Shown here: positions 1 through 7,149 of the stretch, piece after piece
How the letters are laid out: each line of letters begins with the position of its first letter
Numbering within the stretch: position 1 is the first letter of the stretch
Source: Rhodopseudomonas_A sp036404135
GTDB taxonomy: Bacteria; Pseudomonadota; Alphaproteobacteria; Rhizobiales; Xanthobacteraceae
Length of the DNA stretch: 64,000 bases
Direction: 5' to 3'
Assembly: GCF_036404135.1 (NCBI RefSeq)
Contig: NZ_DASWPE010000125.1
Location: 1-64,000 of the forward strand
Program-made: the position numbers and the translations under genes
The notes under the pieces: generated by a model
What the model saw: the letters and a program-made list of their open reading frames with translations, nothing else
Databases searched by the model: none
Told to the model about the DNA's origin: nothing

Positions 1-136
1 CGAGCCGAGGACGGCGCGCAGCGCCGGCTTCGATGCGAAGCAATCCAGGGGCTTCACGCGTGGCCCTGGATTGCTTCGTCGCAAGAGCTCCTCGCAATGA
101 CGGGTTGAATGCCTGATTTCATTGATCGCTTTTTGA
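1..136 (+). repeat. Dispersed palindromic repeat, family A, copy 1
   Basis: An inverted repeat is centred on GAAGCAATCCAGGG (from about 37) and its partner CCCTGGATTGCTTC (to about 78), followed by CTCCTCGCAATGACG. A tail reading GTTGAATGCCTGATTTC and TTGATCGCTTTT is shared with the other copies at 24.6 kb and, inverted and decayed, at 61.8 kb. The copy lies outside any gene, next to the 3' end of the enoyl-CoA hydratase. It resembles REP/BIME-like intergenic palindromes. Its left edge may be cut by the window. Confidence 0.7.
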
Positions 137-243
137 GTCAGACTCTCAGGATGACGTTAATCTTGGAGCTTGTATCGGTTAGCTTGTAGCTTGCAGCTTG
201 TATGTTGTAGCTTGCCATGGATGGACCGCGGGTGCGCGGCCGT

Positions 244-1023
244 CTACTTCCCCATCCAGCGCGGGGGGCGTTTTTCGGCGAACGCTTTCGGCCCCTCGAT
301 ATAATCCTGCGACGCCACCATCGCCCGCACCGCGGAATAATCCCGCTGGTCGGCGATTGCCTCCTGCAGCGACACCGTCGAACCGCGCTGGATCGCCTGC
401 TTGGAGGCGCGGATCGACATCGGCGAATTCTTGCAGATCGTCTCGGCCCAGCGCTCCGCCGCGGCGAGCGCTTCGCCGGCGGCCACCACCTCGTTGACGA
501 AGCCGAGTTCGAAGCCCTCGCGGGCGCTGACGTTGCGCCCGGTGAGGATCATGCCCATCGCCCGCTTCAGCCCGATCTGCCGCGGCAGCCGGTGCAATCC
601 GCCGGCCAGCGCGGCCAGCCCGACGCGCGGCTCCGGCAGCGCGAACACCGCGTTCTCCGCGGCGATGATCAGGTCGCAGGCCAGCGCCGCCTCGAAGCCG
701 CCGCCCATCGCCACGCCGTTGACCGCGGCGATGATCGGCTTGTCGCAGTCGAACCGCGCGGTGAGCCCGGCAAAGCCGCTGGAATCCCAGCCGCGGCGGC
801 CGCCGGCGGCCTGCCACTTCAGATCGTTGCCGGCACAGAACGCCTTGTCGCCGGCGCCGGTGACGATCGCTACCCATTGCTCGGGATCGGCGGCGAATTC
901 GTTGAACACCTGGTGCAGTTCGAAATGCGCGTCGCTATGCAGCGCGTTCATCACCTCGGGCCGCGACAGGGTCACAATGGTGATGCGCCCGCGGCGCGTC
1001 ACCGTGGAGAACTGCAATGTCAT
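244..1023 (-). CDS. Enoyl-CoA hydratase/isomerase family protein
   Basis: A 259-residue crotonase-fold protein, the normal length for the family. It would hydrate or isomerise an enoyl-CoA thioester in fatty-acid or aromatic-acid degradation in the cytosol. Visible family features are the N-terminal VTLSRPEVMNAL strand, the CAGNDLKW oxyanion-hole segment and the second segment GGGFEAALACDLIIA, followed by FALPEPRVGL, which carries a likely catalytic acid. The ATG at 1021-1023 gives a standard N-terminus; an in-frame upstream extension reads into low-quality sequence. It lies downstream of an acyl-CoA synthetase on the same strand with about 250 bp between, so the two may form one CoA-thioester pathway. 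The exact substrate cannot be told. Confidence 0.9.
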   Translation of the reverse strand: MTLQFSTVTRRGRITIVTLSRPEVMNALHSDAHFELHQVFNEFAADPEQWVAIVTGAGDKAFCAGNDLKWQAAGGRRGWDSSGFAGLTARFDCDKPIIAAVNGVAMGGGFEAALACDLIIAAENAVFALPEPRVGLAALAGGLHRLPRQIGLKRAMGMILTGRNVSAREGFELGFVNEVVAAGEALAAAERWAETICKNSPMSIRASKQAIQRGSTVSLQEAIADQRDYSAVRAMVASQDYIEGPKAFAEKRPPRWMGK

Positions 1024-1274
1024 TTCGTCCCCTAGAATCGGTTTTGAGCCCCAGAAAATTCCGGCGAGAACATGGCGGGACTGCAACCTAAAGTCACCAT
1101 GAAATTGCGCGTAGCAGGCCCGCTCCACAACCCGTTCGCGGCCATGTGACAAGGCCCGCCGCGGCGCGTCGTCTGTCACAATGCGTCGTGCGGAATTGCC
1201 GCTCGTGAGGTCTCGACAGGGCGGGCGCCACCGTGGGCGCGCGGCGCCGGCGCGACGGCCTGCGCGGTCCTCGC

Positions 1275-2855
1275 TCAATTGACCTCGCGGTCCTTGCCGG
1301 CCCAATAGGGCGCGCGCAGCTCGCGGCGCAGGATCTTGCCGGCGCCGTTGCGCGGCAGCGCGGCGAGAAAATCCACCGTGCGCGGCAGTTTGAACTTGGC
1401 GATGCGCTGATGCGCGAAGCCGATGAGGTCGTGCGCGCTCACCTGCCTGCCGGGCTTCAGCACCACCATCGCCTTGACCGCTTCGCCCCAGATCTCGTCG
1501 GGCACGCCGATCACCGCGACCTCGGCGATGTCGGGATGTTCGCCGAGCGCGGCCTCGACCTCGGCGGGATAGATGTTCTCGCCGCCGGAGATGATCATGT
1601 CCTTGATGCGGTCGTGGATATAAAGATAGCCGTCCTCGTCGAGATAGCCGGCGTCGCCGGTGCGCAACCAGTTGTCGGCGTCGATGGTCTTCGCGGTGGC
1701 TTCCGGCAGCTTCCAGTAGCCGACCATGTTGCAGCCGGAGCGGGTGGCGATCTCGCCGATCGCGCGCGGCGGCAGCGCGTTCCCGTCGGGGTCGAGGATT
1801 GCCAGTTCGACGCCGGGCAGCGCCCGGCCGGCGGCGCGCAGCCGCTCCGATCCCTCGACGTGATCCTCCGGCGGCAGCGCCACGATGGTGCCGGTGGTTT
1901 CCGTCATGCCGTACATCTGCACGAAGCCGCATTTGAACAGCGCGAGGCACTCCCGCAACAGCGCCGCATGGATCGGCGAGGCGCCGTACAGCATGTAGCG
2001 CAGCCTGGAGAAATCGATCTCGCGGGCGCGCGGCTGCCGCACCACGAACTGCATCGCCGCCGGCACCAGGAATACCCGGGTGATGCCGAACGCCTCGAAG
2101 AAATCCAGAAATCGGTGCGGCTCGAAGTCGCGCGCGATCACGCCCTTGACGCCGTGATACACCCCCATCACGCCCCAGCCGGAGCCGCCGATATGAAACA
2201 CCGGCATCGCCACCAGCGAGACGTCGTCGGCGCTCCATTGATTCCATTGCGGCTGCTCGGCGTCCTTGCCGGCGCGCACCAGCGCCAGGAAATTGCCGTG
2301 GCTCAGCATCGCGCCCTTGGGGTGGCCGGTGGTGCCGGAGGTGTAGAGCTGGATCGCGACGTCGCGCGGCGCGGGCGCGATGGCCGCGGCGTGGTCGGGT
2401 TGCGCGTCGCGCCAAGCCGCGTAGTCCGGCCAGCCGGCGGCGCCGCCCTCGGTGGCGATCAAGCTCTTGACGCCGGGCAGTTGCGCGGCGAGGCCGCGGA
2501 TCTGCGCGATGAATTCCGGCCCGACGAACAGCGCCACGGCCTCGCAGTCGTTGACGATGTAGGCGATCTCCGGCGGCGCCAGCCGCCAGTTCACCGGCGC
2601 CATCACCACATCGGCCTTCATCGCGCCGAGCAGCAGTTCGAAATAGACGTCGCTGTTCTTGCCGAGATAGCTGATCCGCTGGCCGGGCGCGATGCCTTCG
2701 GCCGCCAGCGCATGGGCGACGCGGTTGCTGTGGCGGTCGAGCGCGGCAAAGCTGGTGCGGCGGCCCTCGAATTCGAATGCGATGGCGTCGCCACGCGCCG
2801 TGGCCTGGGCGCGCACCACGTCGGCCAGCGTCGCCGGCCCCGCGAAGTCGGACAT
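1275..2855 (-). CDS. AMP-dependent fatty-acyl-CoA synthetase/ligase
   Basis: A 526-residue member of the ANL adenylating superfamily that would activate a carboxylic acid to its CoA thioester with ATP. The phosphate-binding motif YTSGTTGHPKGAM lies about one third in, YGMTETTG in the middle, and TGDAGYLDEDGYLYI with the hinge region DRIKDMIISGGENIYP follows. The C-terminal PRNGAGKILRREL carries the catalytic lysine. Length and motif order are complete. No signal peptide is seen, so it is cytosolic. It precedes the enoyl-CoA hydratase on the minus strand, which suggests a shared degradation route. Best matches should be medium- or long-chain fatty-acid ligases, but aromatic or steroid side-chain acids are possible. 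Confidence 0.92.
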   Translation of the reverse strand: MSDFAGPATLADVVRAQATARGDAIAFEFEGRRTSFAALDRHSNRVAHALAAEGIAPGQRISYLGKNSDVYFELLLGAMKADVVMAPVNWRLAPPEIAYIVNDCEAVALFVGPEFIAQIRGLAAQLPGVKSLIATEGGAAGWPDYAAWRDAQPDHAAAIAPAPRDVAIQLYTSGTTGHPKGAMLSHGNFLALVRAGKDAEQPQWNQWSADDVSLVAMPVFHIGGSGWGVMGVYHGVKGVIARDFEPHRFLDFFEAFGITRVFLVPAAMQFVVRQPRAREIDFSRLRYMLYGASPIHAALLRECLALFKCGFVQMYGMTETTGTIVALPPEDHVEGSERLRAAGRALPGVELAILDPDGNALPPRAIGEIATRSGCNMVGYWKLPEATAKTIDADNWLRTGDAGYLDEDGYLYIHDRIKDMIISGGENIYPAEVEAALGEHPDIAEVAVIGVPDEIWGEAVKAMVVLKPGRQVSAHDLIGFAHQRIAKFKLPRTVDFLAALPRNGAGKILRRELRAPYWAGKDREVN

Positions 2856-3091
2856 TTCAGCTCCCTGAGGTAATCTTGTTATCGATTAGTCGTGAACGAG
2901 ATTAGTGGCGTGGTTCGCCGGCAAATACAAGGGTACGGCGCGGCAGGCGAATTTGCATTCTCGGTCGGCGAGATTTCCGTGGAGCGGACGGACGTGTCCG
3001 CCTCCACCGCGCTGGCCGGGGTAAACTTGGTTGCTTAGCGCAGCTTGCAATCCGGCTCACCGCGAGCGATGCTGCGGCTGCGCGGCATCGG

Positions 3092-5851
3092 TCAGGACAT
3101 CTGCCGCGTCTTGCCGGCGTCGTTGGCGACGTCGCAATTCAGCGCGGCGCGGATCAACCGCGCCAGTTCGGATTTCCGGTACGGCTTCGGCAACAGCAAC
3201 ACCCCGGGGTCGAGCCGGCCGTGATGCACGATGGCGTTCTCGGTATAGCCCGAGGTGTACAGCACCTTGGTGCCGGGACGCAGCGCCTGCACCGCGTCGG
3301 CAAGCTGCCGGCCGTTGAGGCCCGGCATGATGACGTCGGTGAACAACAGGTCGAAGGTCGCGCCGGCCTCGATCTGCGCCAGCGTGTCGGCGCCGGTCGC
3401 CGCCATCAGCGTCTTGTAGCCGAGGCTGCGCAGCTGGGTGACCACGAAATTGCGCACCATGGCGTCGTCCTCCACCACCAGCACGGTCTCGCTGCCGCCC
3501 TTGATCGGCGGGGCAGGGGCGAGTTCTTCGGCGTCGGCGCTGGCGCGCGGCAGATACAGCTTGATGGTGGTGCCGTAGCCTTCCTCGCTGTAGATCTTGA
3601 TATGGCCGTTGGACTGCTTGACGAAGCCGTACACCATGCTGAGCCCGAGCCCGGTGCCCTTGCCGACGTCCTTGGTGGTGAAGAACGGCTCGAATACCTT
3701 GTCGCGGATCGCGGCGGGAATGCCGGTGCCGCTGTCGCTGACCGCGACCATCACATAGGGGCCGGGCGTCACCTCGGGGTTGGCGCGCGCGTAGGTCTCG
3801 TCGAGCACCACATTGCCGGTTTCCAGCGTCAGCTTGCCGCCATGCGGCATCGCATCGCGGGCATTGACCGCGAGGTTGAGCAGCGCGGTCGACAATTGCG
3901 AGGGATCGATATGCGCCGGCTCGGCGTCGTTGCCGAGCATCGATTCGATCTCGATATGCTCGCCGAGCGTCGGCCGCAGCAATTGCGCGGTGTTGAGCAC
4001 CAAGGTGTTGACGTCGACGTTGCGCGGCTGCAGCGGCTGCCTGCGGGCGAACGCCAGCAGATGCTTGGTGAGTTCGGCGCCGCGGCCGGCGGCCTCGTCG
4101 ATCATCTTGGCGATCTGCAGCAGGTTCGGCCGGTCGCTCAGGCTCTCGATCAGGATTTCCGCGGTGCCGGTGATCACCGTCAGCGTGTTGTTGAAGTCGT
4201 GGGCGACGCCGCCGGTCAATTGGCCGATGGCGTCGAGCTTCTGCGACTGCCGCAACTGGCGTTCGATCTCCTTGGCGGCGGTGACGTCGCGATACACTAC
4301 CACCGCCCCGGCGAGCTTGCCGCCGGCGTCGCGGATCGGATGCGCGCTGCCCGTCACATGCACGGTCTTGCCGGTGTCGCGCCGGCGATACACCAGCTCA
4401 TAACCGTCGACCTGTTCGCCGCGCAGGCAGCGCGCCGACGGCCATTGCTCCTTCGGCAGCAACGTTGTGCCGTCAGGTTGATAGATGTCGTAGCTCTCGC
4501 GCCATTGGGTGCTGTCGATCTCGATCGGGCCGAGCAACTCCTGGTTGGCGCGATTGGCATAGACCACGTTGCCGTCGGCATCGATCAGCAGCACCGCCTC
4601 GGCCATCGCCGCCATGATGCTTTCGAAAATGTCCTTGTCGCGCTGGATCGCGGCGTTCTTGACGCCGACCTCCTGCGCCATGTCGGTGAATGCCCGCGCC
4701 AGCACGCCGATCTCGCCGCTGGCATTGAGCGGCACCAGCAGCGGCTTGCCCTGGGCAAAGCCGGCGACCGCCGCGGTCATCTGGGTCAATTGCCGGGTCA
4801 GGGTGCGCGCCAGCACGAACGCCAGCACCATCGCGCCGAGCACCGCGATGGTGCCGCCGAGCAGGCTGGAGTCGCGTAGCGCCTGCAGCGCCGCGGCGAC
4901 GATCTTGCTCGCCGGAGTCATCTCGACCACCGAGACCAGCGGCCCCCCGCCGAGCCGCATCGAGGCCCGCGCCAAGCCGTAGCGCTTGCCGTCGCGGTCA
5001 TCGATCAGTTCCGGCTGCTGCCCGCCGGCCGCCTGCATCGCCTCCGGAAAATCGTTCTGGATGCGAAATGGCGTGCCGAATTCGAAACCGAATTCGCGGC
5101 GCGGATCCGGATGCACCAGGTAATCGCCGTGCTCGTTCACCACATAAATCGTGGTGTCCGCATTGGGGCGGGCCTTGATCGCGGCGAACGACGGCCGCAG
5201 ATCGATGTTGACGATCAGCAGTCCGAACAATTGGCCGTCCGGCGCAAAAATCGGCGTGGACACGCGAACGACCGGCTGCGGCGGCAATTCAATCGCGCCG
5301 TTTTCCTGGTTGAGTTCGATCGGAGACACGATGATGCTGCGGTCCGGCGCGGCGATGGCCTGCTTGAAATAGCCGCGGTCGGCCTTTTGCTGCAGGTCGG
5401 CGTCGGCGACGATACGGACCTCGCCGTCAGCCGGGCGACGGTCGACCCGGATTACCTCGCGACCGCCATCGGCGATGCCGATGATGCGGAACTGGGCGTA
5501 GTGCGGCTTGGCCTCCAGTTCGGCGGCGAACCGCCGCGCGATGCGGGCGCGCCATTGCGCGAGCGTCATGCCATTGACCGGCCGGCTGTTCGGATCGCGG
5601 CTGAGCGCGATGATCTCCTCGAGCCCGATGACGTGGCGGAAGCCGGTGACATCGGCGCTAACGTCGTTGACGGTGTCAGCGAGTTCCACCGCGACCGAGC
5701 GGGCTTCGGCGTCGAGCCGTACCAGCGCCCGCGGCACCGCGACGCTGGCGATGTTGCGAAAGCTGAGATAGCCGACGGTGCCGGCCGTCGCGATGACCAG
5801 CGCGACGATGGCGATCGTCAGGCGGGTCGAAAGGCTCAATCCCTGCTTCAA
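3092..5851 (-). CDS. Hybrid sensor histidine kinase (Cache-HAMP-PAS-HisKA-HATPase-REC)
   Basis: A membrane-bound hybrid histidine kinase of about 919 residues. The order is an N-terminal membrane segment (LTIAIVALVIATAG), a periplasmic double-Cache-like sensor region (about 30-320), a second membrane segment, HAMP, and a PAS domain (IFESIMAAMAEAVLLID). Next come HisKA with GGVAHDFNNTLTVITG, an HATPase with GTGLGLSMVYGF, and a C-terminal receiver with VVEDDA, FTDVIMPG and LPKPY. No ATG lies near the true start. The TTG at 5849-5851 is preceded by AGGGCGGGGA at good spacing; a GTG at 5885-5887 is the alternative. The receiver at the C-terminus suggests phosphorelay to a separate output protein. 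The ligand is unknown. The small gene upstream on the same strand is about 300 bp away. Confidence 0.9.
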   Translation of the reverse strand: MKQGLSLSTRLTIAIVALVIATAGTVGYLSFRNIASVAVPRALVRLDAEARSVAVELADTVNDVSADVTGFRHVIGLEEIIALSRDPNSRPVNGMTLAQWRARIARRFAAELEAKPHYAQFRIIGIADGGREVIRVDRRPADGEVRIVADADLQQKADRGYFKQAIAAPDRSIIVSPIELNQENGAIELPPQPVVRVSTPIFAPDGQLFGLLIVNIDLRPSFAAIKARPNADTTIYVVNEHGDYLVHPDPRREFGFEFGTPFRIQNDFPEAMQAAGGQQPELIDDRDGKRYGLARASMRLGGGPLVSVVEMTPASKIVAAALQALRDSSLLGGTIAVLGAMVLAFVLARTLTRQLTQMTAAVAGFAQGKPLLVPLNASGEIGVLARAFTDMAQEVGVKNAAIQRDKDIFESIMAAMAEAVLLIDADGNVVYANRANQELLGPIEIDSTQWRESYDIYQPDGTTLLPKEQWPSARCLRGEQVDGYELVYRRRDTGKTVHVTGSAHPIRDAGGKLAGAVVVYRDVTAAKEIERQLRQSQKLDAIGQLTGGVAHDFNNTLTVITGTAEILIESLSDRPNLLQIAKMIDEAAGRGAELTKHLLAFARRQPLQPRNVDVNTLVLNTAQLLRPTLGEHIEIESMLGNDAEPAHIDPSQLSTALLNLAVNARDAMPHGGKLTLETGNVVLDETYARANPEVTPGPYVMVAVSDSGTGIPAAIRDKVFEPFFTTKDVGKGTGLGLSMVYGFVKQSNGHIKIYSEEGYGTTIKLYLPRASADAEELAPAPPIKGGSETVLVVEDDAMVRNFVVTQLRSLGYKTLMAATGADTLAQIEAGATFDLLFTDVIMPGLNGRQLADAVQALRPGTKVLYTSGYTENAIVHHGRLDPGVLLLPKPYRKSELARLIRAALNCDVANDAGKTRQMS

Positions 5852-6159
5852 TCGGATCCCCGCCCTGCTGTCTCTTTCACTCGGCACGCGGACGCGGACT
5901 TGTGGTAATACCAGCAGCGGCGAACAGCCGCCGATCGCAAGCCGCCCGTGGCGTCGTTCCAAGTTCCCCAGCGATGGAACCGGCGCGCGAATCGACTTTA
6001 CAGCGGGCCGGCGCGGAATGGGACAGGAATCGCGGCGCCCGGCGCCGACGATACGGGAAACTACCAGATCGGCCGACGGCCGCCGCCGCGGATCTTGGCC
6101 TGGCGCCGGCGCCGCCGCGGCGCCATGCAGCAACGATCGGTGGCCGGTGTCGACGGGGC
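5852..6159. other. Intergenic region upstream of the hybrid kinase
   Basis: About 308 bp between the kinase start and the stop of the small membrane protein. Reading frames continue through it, but the translation is Arg/Pro-rich with no recognisable domain. It probably holds the kinase promoter. No convincing promoter box or terminator was picked out. Confidence 0.4.
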
Positions 6160-6420
6160 TCAGGCGCGGGCCAGCACCTTCAGCGGATAGCCGATGAGCT
6201 TGGCCGCCGCATAGGCCAGCAGGATGCCGAGCAGCAGCGCCACGCCGCGGCTGCCGTAGAACCAGAGCGCCAGCTCGTCGTCGGGGAATGCGCGTTCGGC
6301 GAGCGCCAGGCACCAGTTGATGGCGACCAGCGCCACCACCATCACGATGAACAACTGGACGCGCTGCACCGCCAGCTCGATCCGGGCCATCCGGGCGTCA
6401 AGATGCTTGTCGACGATCAT
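6160..6420 (-). CDS. Small membrane protein with two transmembrane segments
   Basis: An 86-residue protein of unknown function. It starts MIVDKHLDARMARIEL with a short helical stretch, then has a hydrophobic segment VQLFIVMVVALVAINWCLA, a short loop, and a second segment GVALLLGILLAYAAAKLIG ending in a basic tail. The ATG at 6418-6420 is preceded by GAAGGA at about 8 bases, a better start than the upstream frame extension to 6669. It faces the PilZ gene divergently across about 230 bp. It is not similar to anything I can name. Confidence 0.65.
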   Translation of the reverse strand: MIVDKHLDARMARIELAVQRVQLFIVMVVALVAINWCLALAERAFPDDELALWFYGSRGVALLLGILLAYAAAKLIGYPLKVLARA

Positions 6421-6647
6421 CGATACGTCCTTCGTTGATAGCGCCGGGATGTTGTTCGTCGGCTGGCTCCTTCGTGACAACCTACGTCCTGGTCGCGGCG
6501 TTCGATTTGACCCAAGACAAATACGCCGTGCCGGGCGACGAAAGGGGATGGCCGGGGCCACCCGGCGAATTCGTTCACCATATTGCTCAACGAAATCTTC
6601 AAATCCCTCTGGCCCGATGCAGTCGATAAGGACGTTGAGAGGAAGCC

Positions 6648-6893
6648 ATGCATCCGCGCAGGTTCGCACGGGTCCGGCCGGCCGGTCGAATGGCGACCAC
6701 GGCCAAGCTGATCGTCAGCCCGAAACTGCCGGCGATCGATTGCCGCGTGGTGGATTATTCCGCCGGCGGCGCCTGCGTCGAGATCTGCGGGCCGTTCAAG
6801 CTGCCCGGCCGGTTCGAGATATTCTATGCCGGCTCGAAGAAGCGCTGCCGGCTGGTGTGGAGCGCCGGCCGCCGGGTCGGGTTGGCGTTCTGA
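6648..6893 (+). CDS. PilZ domain protein
   Basis: An 81-residue stand-alone PilZ domain, expected to bind cyclic di-GMP. The N-terminal RRFAR fits the RxxxR ligand loop and DYSAGG fits the (D/N)xSxxG motif; the chain ends with a typical VWSAGRRVGLAF strand. It is at the short end of the family, so the last helix is missing or minimal. The start is preceded by GAGAGGAAGCC. It lies alone between the divergent small membrane protein and PEP carboxylase. Confidence 0.85.
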   Translation: MHPRRFARVRPAGRMATTAKLIVSPKLPAIDCRVVDYSAGGACVEICGPFKLPGRFEIFYAGSKKRCRLVWSAGRRVGLAF

Positions 6894-7149
6894 CAACGTC
6901 GCCCGCCGGCGCTTAGCGTCGCCTCGGGTCGGTGGTGATTTTCGGCGCCACGGCCGCCGAGGCGCTGCGGCCGGGATTGCTCGCGGCCGGGCCGATCCGG
7001 GCGGCGGCCTGATTGGGCGACCAAGCGAGGCTTTCGATCTGCGGCCCAGGATCCGCCCGTTTGCTGCGCGGCGCCGCCGTTTTCTTGACCTTGCCTTGTT
7101 GCGAAAAACTTGCGAGGTGAGAGGGCCGGCAACATCCTGGAGCATTTCC

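Noticed and set aside
1275..2415. Long minus-strand frame joining the acyl-CoA synthetase region to the enoyl-CoA hydratase as one 723-residue fusion
   Set aside because: The part over the synthetase is out of the real frame and Arg-rich; only the hydratase part is coding in that frame.
5852..6313. N-terminal extension of the hybrid kinase to an ATG at 6313
   Set aside because: The extension is Arg/Pro-rich, overlaps the small membrane protein gene, and precedes the true membrane segment; TTG 5851 has a better ribosome site.
6913..7100. Basic Lys/Arg/Ala-rich minus-strand stretch (reading KKTAAPRSKRADPGPQIESL) just before ppc
   Set aside because: It looks somewhat protein-like, but no usable start codon or ribosome site precedes it in that frame.
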